Assembly (NCBI RefSeq): GCF_052030545.1
Contig: NZ_JBPDIH010000005.1
Location: forward strand, 186,001 to 250,000
DNA: 64,000 nucleotides
DNA from: CANMXU01 sp052030545
GTDB lineage: Bacteria > Pseudomonadota > Gammaproteobacteria > Enterobacterales > Alteromonadaceae
Direction of reading: 5' to 3'
This document shows, piece by piece, positions 36,914 to 44,916 of the stretch. A model generated the notes under the pieces. That model did not search any database, was not told the DNA's origin, and saw only the letters and a list, made by a program, of their open reading frames with translations. The translations under genes were made by a program, and so were the position numbers. Every line of letters begins with the position of its first letter. The stretch's first letter is position 1.

Positions 36914-37116
36914 TCACACAGAAGTCACACTTTGCTTTGACAATACGTTGATTGTTCACCGAGTCTCACAGATATTGCTCGGCAACTGATTAGCGTGTTG
37001 TTATTGTTATCATAATCAACTCGCCTTGAGTTTTAACATCCCCTAATCACTTGAAATAAAAGTACTTTGCTGTAGATTATTCAAATTCGTAGTGAATTAA
37101 ATGAAGGACAAAAACG

Positions 37117-37722
37117 ATGTTTGAAGGTTTGGCTGTTTATACTGGCTTACTTGCATCAATATGGATTGTTGTTGGTGTTTATATCGCCAGTATATTTTAC
37201 ACTGGCTACAGTCATAGCAAACAATTTTGCAGCGAACTTGGCGCTAAAGGTAGTCCCACCGAAAAACTGTCGCCAGTTATCAATAATTACCCGTTAGGTT
37301 TTTTATTTTGCTGTTTTGGTTGGTATGTGGCTCAATTAACAAACACATCAATGCTTGTTAATCTGTCTGGCTATTTTATCATTATTCATGGCATAGGTAC
37401 TTGGGTTGCAGGTTATTTCCCTATGGACTTAGATCCCTACACCAAGAAGCCAACTTTCGATTGTAAAGTGCACTCGTGGGCAGGGTTTATTATGTTACTT
37501 TCGCTCATTGTTGCGCCTACTTTAATTGTATTTACTTCAGCGTCAGCAACCATTCCTTTGCATTTTCGCCTCTTCTCATTCATTTGTATTGTCGCTGCCA
37601 TTTACTATTTATATGCGATGGCTAAAGCAGTAAAACAGCAAAGCAACCCAGGCATTCATCAGCGAGTTTCCTATGGGTTTCAATTAGCCTGGCTAAGCAG
37701 TTTCACCTTAGTTCTTGCCTAA
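37117..37722 (+). CDS. DUF998-like membrane protein
   Basis: A 201-residue protein with about six hydrophobic segments and SELGAKGSP near residue 40, typical of DUF998 proteins. AAGGACA precedes the ATG. It is in the inner membrane; function is unknown. It does not share an obvious theme with the formaldehyde or formate genes on either side. A perfect 12-bp inverted repeat follows. Confidence 0.7.
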   Translation: MFEGLAVYTGLLASIWIVVGVYIASIFYTGYSHSKQFCSELGAKGSPTEKLSPVINNYPLGFLFCCFGWYVAQLTNTSMLVNLSGYFIIIHGIGTWVAGYFPMDLDPYTKKPTFDCKVHSWAGFIMLLSLIVAPTLIVFTSASATIPLHFRLFSFICIVAAIYYLYAMAKAVKQQSNPGIHQRVSYGFQLAWLSSFTLVLA

Positions 37723-37748
37723 ATCCATTAACTAGGTAGTTAATAAAA

Positions 37749-37786
37749 ATCATTTACAACCACTCTATTAAGTTGTTGTAAATGAT
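37749..37786. repeat. Perfect 12-bp inverted repeat
   Basis: ATCATTTACAAC and GTTGTAAATGAT, spaced by 14 bases, between the DUF998 gene and the next small gene. No T-tract follows, so it may be an operator or a weak terminator. Confidence 0.5.
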
Positions 37787-37827
37787 GTAATATTGGCGAT
37801 ATTGGATAAATACAGTAGTAAAAAACG

Positions 37828-38190
37828 ATGAGTTATTTAAAAAATGTTTTGGTTGCAATAGACCAGCTCGGCAATGCGCTATGTGGTGGAAACCCCGATG
37901 TTACCATTTCAGCCCGCACAGGCTATTTTGCCAATGTCGGTGATACGTCGATAAGAATGTGGTGGCAACTAATGGAGCGCATCATTAACTTTGCCTTTAG
38001 TCCGTTTGATGGTCCAAATCATTGCCTTGATGCCTATCATGCCGACAATGAATCTCATCACAACGAAGGCAGTGACTTTTTAAGAGCATTATTAGGATTT
38101 ATCATTATCGTCACTTGTCTCTTCATCGCCATTTTATCGAGGGTTTGGGTAGTTTTTTTGCCAAGTTCAGGTTATAAAGCCCAACAGTAA
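37828..38190 (+). CDS. Conserved small membrane-associated protein of unknown function
   Basis: A 120-residue protein. The N-terminal VLVAIDQLGNALCGGNPDVTISARTGY pattern (given in two parts: L-V-A-I-D-Q-L-G-N-A and G-G-N-P-D-x-T-I-S-A-R) recalls a small family widespread in proteobacteria and phages. GPNHCLDAYH near residue 67 contributes His and Cys. One C-terminal hydrophobic segment (about residues 88-108) suggests membrane anchoring. No function is known to me. It is followed 21 bases later by another small gene on the same strand. Confidence 0.65.
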   Translation: MSYLKNVLVAIDQLGNALCGGNPDVTISARTGYFANVGDTSIRMWWQLMERIINFAFSPFDGPNHCLDAYHADNESHHNEGSDFLRALLGFIIIVTCLFIAILSRVWVVFLPSSGYKAQQ

Positions 38191-38211
38191 CAACCTTATC
38201 AAGTGAGAATT

Positions 38212-38562
38212 ATGCGAAAATCAGATAAAAAATTAGATAATCAACTGACAAAAGCATTAACCCAAGTGTGTGAAAGCGCTTTAAAAGACATCAACGGTTT
38301 TAACTGGTTAACTCACCTTGTTAATTACAATAACTTTCCAAAAAGCTTAAAAATTGTTTGTGTGTTTGATAGTGATGAAAGCCTTAAAAATTATCTGCAC
38401 TCGTCTGCTAAAGAGACAATTCAATCTGCGATTAACGCTCAATTTAAATGCCTTGATATTAAGCTCAGCAATATCAAGGCACATATTTTATACGACACTG
38501 AAGAGCAATGTTTAAACCAACATCAAGGGCATTGGGGCAATCGATTAAGCTTAGTCAGTTAA
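38212..38562 (+). CDS. Small conserved protein of unknown function
   Basis: A 116-residue protein starting MRKSDKKLDNQLTKALTQVC. The ATG at 38212 is preferred over the GTG at 38203 because GTGAG lies with proper spacing before it. Similar proteins in Shewanella and Alteromonas are sometimes labelled Fis-family regulators, but I see no helix-turn-helix, so the name is not adopted. WLTHLVNYNNFPKSLKIVCVF is the most distinctive part. It converges on the formate dehydrogenase-like gene with a 4-base gap. Confidence 0.6.
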   Translation: MRKSDKKLDNQLTKALTQVCESALKDINGFNWLTHLVNYNNFPKSLKIVCVFDSDESLKNYLHSSAKETIQSAINAQFKCLDIKLSNIKAHILYDTEEQCLNQHQGHWGNRLSLVS

Positions 38563-38566
38563 AACG

Positions 38567-40864
38567 TTAAATAATTCGCTGCGCTTGTTGTTGCGCACTA
38601 ATAACAACCGCGATTGATTTAGACGCTGGCGTATCACTTAAATCGCCTTTATTGGTTAATGCCACTAGCGGATTTGCTTCGGGAAAATAAGCAGCGACAT
38701 TGCCTTGAGGAATGTCATAAGGTACTAATTTAAAACCCACAATTTTACGTTCGACCTTATCTGGCCATAAACTAGTAACATCTACCCGCTGCTGCGCGAA
38801 AAAACCTAAATCTTTAATATCTTGCGCGTTCATCAAAATAATATCGCGCTCACCACTTATGCCGCGATACCTGTCTTCATAACCATAGACGGTGGTATTG
38901 TATTGATCATGAGATCGCAACGTTTGCATGACAAAAATACGATTATCAGACAAGGCTCTAATCGATGCTGGCACGATATCTTGTGGAAGATCGTGGCGAG
39001 AGAAATTGGCCTTCTCAGTTGTGGTGTGCCATTGATAATTTGCCGCACTGTTACCCAAATAAAAACCACCGCGCTGATTTACCCGCTCGTTCATGTTAGA
39101 AAATTCAGGCAAGGTTTTAGCGATATATTCTCGAATTAAGTTGTAATTGCTCGACAAGGCTAACCAATCAACGGGCGATTTACCTAATGTCGCCTGCGCC
39201 ATGCCTGCAATAATAGCAGGCTCTGAGCGCATATTGTCGGTATTAGAGTCAACCACACCTTGTGATTTATGCACCATAGAAAAAGAGTCTTCCACGGTGA
39301 CAAATTGCGCTTTAGACGCTTGCATATCAATATCAGTGCGCCCTAAACAAGGCAAAATTAATGATTGCTCACCCGGATAAAGGTGGCTCATATTTAATTT
39401 AGTGGCAATATTTACCGTTAATTTACACCGTGAAAGTGCTTGTTTAGTGATATGTGTATCTGGCGTTGCTGAGACAAAATTACCGCCTAAGGCAATAAAT
39501 ACCTGACTTTTTCCGGCAAGCATGGCTTCAATCGCTTCGACGGTATTATGACCATGTGCCCTTGGTGGCTCGAATGAAAAAGTATGAGCTAACGCATCAA
39601 GAAATTCAGCGCTAGGTTTCTCATTAATGCCCATGGTTCGATCACCTTGAACATTTGAGTGACCGCGCACTGGGCACAACCCCGCCCCTTTTTTGCCAAT
39701 TTGACCAAATAACAATTGCAGATTTGTGATTTCTTCAATAGTGGCAACCGAATGTTTATGCTGAGTAATGCCCATTGCCCAAGTTACAATCACCTTTTTT
39801 GCTTGCTGGTAAAGACTTGCTGCTTGGCTAATTTGGGCTTTTGACAAACCTGATTGCTGCTCAATTTGCTGCCAAGATGTGGCGTCAACCTTTGCCAAAT
39901 ATGTGTCTAAACCTTGGGTATGTTGTTCAATAAAATCAAGATCAAATACGGCACTGTTTTCTTTCACCGCTTGTTGATGACGCGCAAGTAACACTTTAAC
40001 CATGCCGCGCACACACGCCATATCACCACCTAAATTGGGGGTAAAATACTGCTGAGTGATCTTAGTCGCACTGCCGGTCAGCATATCTTTAGCAGATTGA
40101 GGATCAGCAAAACGCTCCAGACCACGCTCTTTCAAGGTATTAAAAGTGACAATGCTGGCACCTCGCCGAGCGGCATGGCTAAGTGAGTCAAGCATTCTCG
40201 GGTGATTAGTGCCGGGGTTTTGACCAAAGACAAATATTGCATCTGCATGTTCAAAGTCATCAATTTTAACGGTGCCTTTACCAATGCCAATTGCTTGCTT
40301 TAAGGCAATGCCGCTGGCTTCATGACACATATTGGAACAATCAGGAAAATTATTGGTGCCGAACTTTCGCACAAAAAGCTGATATAAAAATGCCGCCTCG
40401 TTGCTGGCACGACCCGAGGTATAAAATTCCGCTTGATTGGGGTTTTCTAAACGATTTAATTGCTTGGCAATTAGCTCAAAGGCATCTTGCCAAGTAATGG
40501 CTCGGTAGCGATCGCTTGCTCGGTCATAAACCAAAGGTTCGGCCAATCGCCCTTGTGATTCAAGAAAATAACCCGTTTGTTTGCGTAAAGCACTTACGGT
40601 ATGTCTGGCAAAAAAATCTGCTCCAACTCGTAAAGACGTTGCTTCCCAGTTGACGGCTTTGGCACCATTTTCACAAAACCTAAAACGACCGGGTTCGTCT
40701 TTTTCACCCCAAGCACAGCCCGGGCAATCAAAGCCATGTTCTTGGTTAGTTTTCAGTAAATTTTTAATATTTTTAGCAATATTTTTGCTTTTAATTAAAT
40801 GGCTAGCAGTGCTTTTAAGTGCGCCCCACCCACCTGCGTGACCCTGATATTTTTTTACTGACAT
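38567..40864 (-). CDS. YdeP-type molybdopterin formate dehydrogenase-like oxidoreductase
   Basis: A 765-residue cytoplasmic molybdopterin oxidoreductase of the FdhF/YdeP group. The N-terminal CPGCAWGEKDEPGRFRFCEN segment (near residue 48) carries cysteines of the group's cluster region, and TSGRASNEAAFLYQLFVRKFG near residue 144 begins the bis-MGD-binding core. No Sec codon is involved. The C-terminal molydopterin-dinucleotide domain contains LRSHDQYNTTVYG near residue 655. YdeP itself has an unsettled activity; the adjacent fdhD gene on the same strand favours formate oxidation, which would complete demethylation carbon flow to CO2. No iron-sulfur or cytochrome subunit is adjacent, so the electron acceptor is unknown. 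Confidence 0.87.
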   Translation of the reverse strand: MSVKKYQGHAGGWGALKSTASHLIKSKNIAKNIKNLLKTNQEHGFDCPGCAWGEKDEPGRFRFCENGAKAVNWEATSLRVGADFFARHTVSALRKQTGYFLESQGRLAEPLVYDRASDRYRAITWQDAFELIAKQLNRLENPNQAEFYTSGRASNEAAFLYQLFVRKFGTNNFPDCSNMCHEASGIALKQAIGIGKGTVKIDDFEHADAIFVFGQNPGTNHPRMLDSLSHAARRGASIVTFNTLKERGLERFADPQSAKDMLTGSATKITQQYFTPNLGGDMACVRGMVKVLLARHQQAVKENSAVFDLDFIEQHTQGLDTYLAKVDATSWQQIEQQSGLSKAQISQAASLYQQAKKVIVTWAMGITQHKHSVATIEEITNLQLLFGQIGKKGAGLCPVRGHSNVQGDRTMGINEKPSAEFLDALAHTFSFEPPRAHGHNTVEAIEAMLAGKSQVFIALGGNFVSATPDTHITKQALSRCKLTVNIATKLNMSHLYPGEQSLILPCLGRTDIDMQASKAQFVTVEDSFSMVHKSQGVVDSNTDNMRSEPAIIAGMAQATLGKSPVDWLALSSNYNLIREYIAKTLPEFSNMNERVNQRGGFYLGNSAANYQWHTTTEKANFSRHDLPQDIVPASIRALSDNRIFVMQTLRSHDQYNTTVYGYEDRYRGISGERDIILMNAQDIKDLGFFAQQRVDVTSLWPDKVERKIVGFKLVPYDIPQGNVAAYFPEANPLVALTNKGDLSDTPASKSIAVVISAQQQAQRII

Positions 40865-40990
40865 AAGCTACCTAGTTTGCTCTTGGCTTGTTCTGTATTT
40901 GTTTTATGCTTGTTTTATATTTGTTTTGCTCGATTGTTAAGCCTGCTTGCTACTTAACTCTCTCTTTTTCTTTCTCTTTTATTTTCTCTT

Positions 40991-41917
40991 TTACGTCTTA
41001 TGACAAATACGTTGATGCGCGCTATAAACATTAAACTGCTCAGCTTTAGTAAAGCCGACCAAAGTAACATTAAACTGACGCGCTGCAGTAATCGCTAAAC
41101 TCGACGGAGCGCCGATGGCAATAACAACAGCAATGCCCGCCATGATGGCTTTTTGCATGAGCTCAAAGCTGACCCGTCCGCTTAATACAAGAATAGACTG
41201 TTTGGCAAAACTGTCTGTTTGCATTAGCTTGCCAATCACTTTATCTACGGCATTATGACGCCCAACATCTTCAAAAACGCCCTGCCATTTTTTATTAGCA
41301 ATTAAGCCAGCACCGTGCACACTACCGGTGAGGTTAAACAGCTGCTGACGCGCACTTAACTGTTTGGAAAATTCAATAATATCAAGACACGATAACCATG
41401 CATTACTTTCATCAATAGCACGATTAGAGGCTAGTGCAAGGGCTTGCAGCGAGCTTTTGCCGCAAATACCACAACTTGATTGGCTGGCAAATGTGCGCTG
41501 TATTGCCTGCCAGTTAACATCAACATCGGCAATAAGCTTTATTTCAATATGATTATTGGTGTTTGGGCTACTTTGGTTATACGAGTTATGTGGCTTATTT
41601 TGATTATTTTGGTGAGAAGAGTCTTGGTCGTAGTAGCGAATCGAACATACATGATGTTGGCTAGTGATAATATTTTCACTAAACAATAAGCCCATCACCA
41701 ATAGTTGATCATCACCTGGGGTGCGCATCATCACAGTAAGGTCGCGTGTTAACCATTGCTTTGAAGCATTATCAAAAAACGTCATGCTAACAAGCAAAGG
41801 CTCTTCAACAATGACTGTGTCTTGAACAGCACAATACGTGCCTTGACGGGTGTATTTTAAGGTATTGAGTTGTTTTGTTGGCGATGCAGTTAACGCACTA
41901 ATTGAAGTTTTCATCAT
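40991..41917 (-). CDS. fdhD: Formate dehydrogenase accessory sulfurtransferase FdhD
   Basis: A 308-residue protein that transfers sulfur from IscS to the molybdenum cofactor before insertion into formate dehydrogenase. The cysteine motif S-S-C-G-I-C-G-K (near residue 147) matches the essential C-x-x-C loop. VFEDVGRHNAVDKVIGK near residue 215 and LSGRVSFELMQKA near residue 246 are conserved. It is 126 bases upstream of the formate dehydrogenase-like gene, on the same strand; the gap has TTGTTTTAT repeated loosely but no terminator. Confidence 0.93.
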   Translation of the reverse strand: MMKTSISALTASPTKQLNTLKYTRQGTYCAVQDTVIVEEPLLVSMTFFDNASKQWLTRDLTVMMRTPGDDQLLVMGLLFSENIITSQHHVCSIRYYDQDSSHQNNQNKPHNSYNQSSPNTNNHIEIKLIADVDVNWQAIQRTFASQSSCGICGKSSLQALALASNRAIDESNAWLSCLDIIEFSKQLSARQQLFNLTGSVHGAGLIANKKWQGVFEDVGRHNAVDKVIGKLMQTDSFAKQSILVLSGRVSFELMQKAIMAGIAVVIAIGAPSSLAITAARQFNVTLVGFTKAEQFNVYSAHQRICHKT

Positions 41918-41953
41918 GCCGCATTTGCTTAAACCTTGAACGCATTATCATGA

Positions 41954-41993
41954 AGATGTTTTAATGACTAACAAATAAGTCATTAAAACATCT
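41954..41993. terminator. Perfect 16-bp inverted repeat (probable terminator of the sulfatase operon)
   Basis: AGATGTTTTAATGACT and AGTCATTAAAACATCT with an 8-base loop, between the stop of the minus-strand sulfatase operon and the fdhD start. It is long and exact; the T-tail is weak (T-C-A-T on the minus strand), so termination is likely but not certain. Confidence 0.6.
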
Positions 41994-42065
41994 CGATTTA
42001 TTAAAGCTCTATAACAACAAAATCACTTCAATAAGTCTATAACAATTCAAGCGCAAAATAGCATT

Positions 42066-43484
42066 TTAATGTTTATGAGTAACTGGTGGGCGATATGTGT
42101 CCATGCGCACCATAGCTTTACCTTCATATTCACGTTTTAACTGCCAAAGCGGTCTTTCTAATGTTAGTTCCCATTCAAAAATCTTTTTGTAAAGTTTGCG
42201 CACTTTGCCTGGGTATTGATAGGCTAAATTATGTAATTCTTGTTGGTCATTGGCAATGTTATATAACTCAGCGGGTCTATCTGGGTAACGTAATAACTTC
42301 CAATCTCCTGCTCTAATTGCTGCGCGTACTTCTTTTTTCCAAAATAAGTATTCATGCGGAGCTCCTGATTCTTCTCCGGTTAAAAATGGCATTAAATTCA
42401 CGCCATCTACACCATCTGTTGGTGTTAGTGTTCCACCTGCGGCATAAACAAATGTAGGTAGCAAATCTAGGGTACTGATCGGTTTTTCATAGCGGCTATT
42501 GGCTTTAATTTTTCCCGGCCAGCGGGCAATAAATGGTACACGAATACCGCCTTCTAAATGATTCGCTTTAGTACCACTTAACGGAAAATTATCTGATAAG
42601 TTGGAATCTGAAGGACCGCCATTATCGTTGGTAAATACAATTAAGGTATTATCATCAAGACCAAGCTTCTCTAAGTTATCGATGATCTTGCCAACAGCTC
42701 TATCAAGCGATAATGTCATCGCTGCTAGGGTACGACGTTTCCCAGACAACCCCTTAACTTTAAGTAAATCGTCTGGATGCGCTTCCATAGGGGTATGCAC
42801 TGCGTTAAACGACACAAAAGCAAAAAACGGACGATCTTGGTTTCTTGCAATAAAATCGTTCGCTTGAGCTGCTAAAAAGTCGGTCATGTATTTAGGTGTT
42901 TCTTGATAATGACCAAAACCATATTCCAGTTTTCGGCCTCTATCAATAGCCTTTAATTCCTTTTTGTCGTACTCAAAATAGCTACGTGCTCCGTTACGAA
43001 AACCGACAAATTCATCAAAGCCACGTTTTAACGGGTGAAATCTATCTGCCTCGCCTAAATGCCATTTACCAAAAATAGCGGTTTTATAACCGAGATTTTT
43101 CAAGCGTTCGGCCATGGTGACTTGATCAAGTGGCAAGCCCATTTCTTCATAATCTAATCCCGATTTACTCATGTACCCGGGCACGTTATTTTCTTCAAAA
43201 CCAAATTTTTGCTGATATTTTCCGGTGATCAAACCCGCTCGAGAAGGCCCACAAACAGCAGCTGAAACATACGCTTGTTCAAACTTGGCACCTTGGCTTG
43301 CTAGTCGGTCTAAATTTGGGGTGTTAAAGTTAACTTGTTTATTCTTAATGCTACGTTGAAAACTAAAATCGCCATAACCGGCGTCATCTGAAAACAACAA
43401 TATAATGTTGGGTTGCTGTTCTTTACCTATGCTTGAAAAAGGTAAAGCAACAAAGAGTAAAATAAGTAGACTATTTAATTTCAT
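42066..43484 (-). CDS. Exported type I sulfatase (second of the pair)
   Basis: A 472-residue formylglycine-dependent sulfatase of the S1 family, with a signal peptide to about residue 20. The C-x-P-S-R motif is at Cys78 (AAVCGPSRAG), where Cys is converted to formylglycine by an anaerobic- or FGE-type maturase not seen in the window. Metal ligands start at Asp33-Asp34 (FSDDAGYGD), and KWHLGE near residue 140 and FTNDNGG near residue 290 are conserved. It would desulfate a galactan in the periplasm; L-galactose-6-sulfate of porphyran is the likely target, by context. It overlaps the upstream sulfatase by 14 bases. Confidence 0.9.
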   Translation of the reverse strand: MKLNSLLILLFVALPFSSIGKEQQPNIILLFSDDAGYGDFSFQRSIKNKQVNFNTPNLDRLASQGAKFEQAYVSAAVCGPSRAGLITGKYQQKFGFEENNVPGYMSKSGLDYEEMGLPLDQVTMAERLKNLGYKTAIFGKWHLGEADRFHPLKRGFDEFVGFRNGARSYFEYDKKELKAIDRGRKLEYGFGHYQETPKYMTDFLAAQANDFIARNQDRPFFAFVSFNAVHTPMEAHPDDLLKVKGLSGKRRTLAAMTLSLDRAVGKIIDNLEKLGLDDNTLIVFTNDNGGPSDSNLSDNFPLSGTKANHLEGGIRVPFIARWPGKIKANSRYEKPISTLDLLPTFVYAAGGTLTPTDGVDGVNLMPFLTGEESGAPHEYLFWKKEVRAAIRAGDWKLLRYPDRPAELYNIANDQQELHNLAYQYPGKVRKLYKKIFEWELTLERPLWQLKREYEGKAMVRMDTYRPPVTHKH

Positions 43485-44916
43485 AACTGCCTCGCTCTTG
43501 TGCTTTTTTTAACTGCTGCTGATATAAGTCATCAAAAAACTTGTTTTTCGCTGCATCATAGTCATGTTTTTGCAAATGAATACTATTGATATTTTTTTGA
43601 TTCCACAGGTTCCATAACTTAGCTAACTCAGCTTGTTTTTCAGGATGTTTATCAACTAAATTGGTCGCTTCGTAAGGATCTTTTGTCATATCAAAAAAGC
43701 TTCTGCCTACATTAGGTAACGATTGCTGCATATACTTATATTTTGGCGTTCGCACCGCCCAAAGGTTGTCGGCTTCTTCTAAGCGCCAAAATAAGGCGGA
43801 ATGTGGACTGCCGCTTTTTTCATTTTGAATAAAAGGTAATAAATTTACCCCTTCTAATTTGCCGTCCGAGCTGTCGGCGTTTGCCAAAGCAACTGCAGTA
43901 GCCGCAATATCGAGTGATGACACCAATCCATCAAACTTAATGCCAGCGTCAATTTTCTTCGGCCAATGGGCAATAAAAGGTACATGAATGCCACCTTCTA
44001 ACAAGGCAACTTTACCGCGTCGAAACGGTGTATTGTCAGCCCAGTCAAAGGTTGGCAACCAAGATTCAGGATAAACACCGCCGTTATCAGATAAAAAGAA
44101 TATTAAGGTATTATCCAGTTTATTTTGTTTTTTTAAGGCAGTAATAACCCGGCCAATGCCCTCATCCATCGCATCAACCATGGCAGCATATATGCGACGA
44201 TTTTTGTCTTTAATATGCGCATATTTATCAATATATTTTTGCGGAGCTTGTAATGGTGCGTGCGGGGCGTTATAGGCTAGATATAACAAAAAAGGGCTTT
44301 CACCACTTTGCTTGATATAATTAGCCGCGTCATTACTTAGTGCGGTCGTTAAATATTCATCAAATTCTGCCACACCTGAGTTACGCATTATGGGCAGTGA
44401 ATAACCTTCGCCACCGATTTCAACTTCGCCCGGCATGTAGTAATGTCCACCATCTAGAAAGCCGTAAAAATAGTCAAAACCGCGCTGCATGGGTTGATAC
44501 TTTGGTGCGCCACCTAAATGCCACTTCCCGATGATTGCCGTTTGATAACCAACGTTTTTTAGCCGTTTGGCAAATGTGATCTCGGTTAACGGCAAGCCCA
44601 TATAAGGGTCATCTGGCATATAGGAAACATTATTTTCCATGCCAAATCTGGCTTGCGCGCGCCCCGTTAACAAACCAGCGCGCGATGGTCCGCAATAAGG
44701 ATGAGTAACGTAACCATTGGTGAAAATAACACCATTATTTGCCAATTGGTCAAGGTTAGGCGTTTGAATGGCTGTTTTGCCGGTAAAGCCAACATCGTTA
44801 TAACCTAAATCATCAGCCAAAATAACAATAATATTTGGTCGTTCATCTTGCGCAAAAGCATTGGTGAAGATCACGTTTGCCCAAAAAATCAACAACACAA
44901 CGAATGGTGCTTTCAT
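43471..44916 (-). CDS. Exported type I sulfatase (first of the pair)
   Basis: A 481-residue S1-family sulfatase with a signal peptide to about residue 22. The formylglycine site is Cys75 in YCGPSRAGLLTG; Asp35-Asp36 start the calcium site; GKWHLGG near residue 133 and FLSDNGG near residue 276 follow. AAGGAG precedes its ATG inside the end of the lipoprotein gene, and the two genes are one base apart. The two sulfatases are clearly divergent, so they probably act on different sulfated positions of the same polymer. Confidence 0.9.
   Translation of the reverse strand: MKAPFVVLLIFWANVIFTNAFAQDERPNIIVILADDLGYNDVGFTGKTAIQTPNLDQLANNGVIFTNGYVTHPYCGPSRAGLLTGRAQARFGMENNVSYMPDDPYMGLPLTEITFAKRLKNVGYQTAIIGKWHLGGAPKYQPMQRGFDYFYGFLDGGHYYMPGEVEIGGEGYSLPIMRNSGVAEFDEYLTTALSNDAANYIKQSGESPFLLYLAYNAPHAPLQAPQKYIDKYAHIKDKNRRIYAAMVDAMDEGIGRVITALKKQNKLDNTLIFFLSDNGGVYPESWLPTFDWADNTPFRRGKVALLEGGIHVPFIAHWPKKIDAGIKFDGLVSSLDIAATAVALANADSSDGKLEGVNLLPFIQNEKSGSPHSALFWRLEEADNLWAVRTPKYKYMQQSLPNVGRSFFDMTKDPYEATNLVDKHPEKQAELAKLWNLWNQKNINSIHLQKHDYDAAKNKFFDDLYQQQLKKAQERGSYEIK

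Noticed and set aside
37828..38190. Prophage remnant
   Set aside because: Small proteins of this type occur in phages, but no integrase, structural or lysis genes are adjacent.
38212..38562. Fis-family regulator
   Set aside because: Related proteins carry that label, but no helix-turn-helix can be seen in the sequence.
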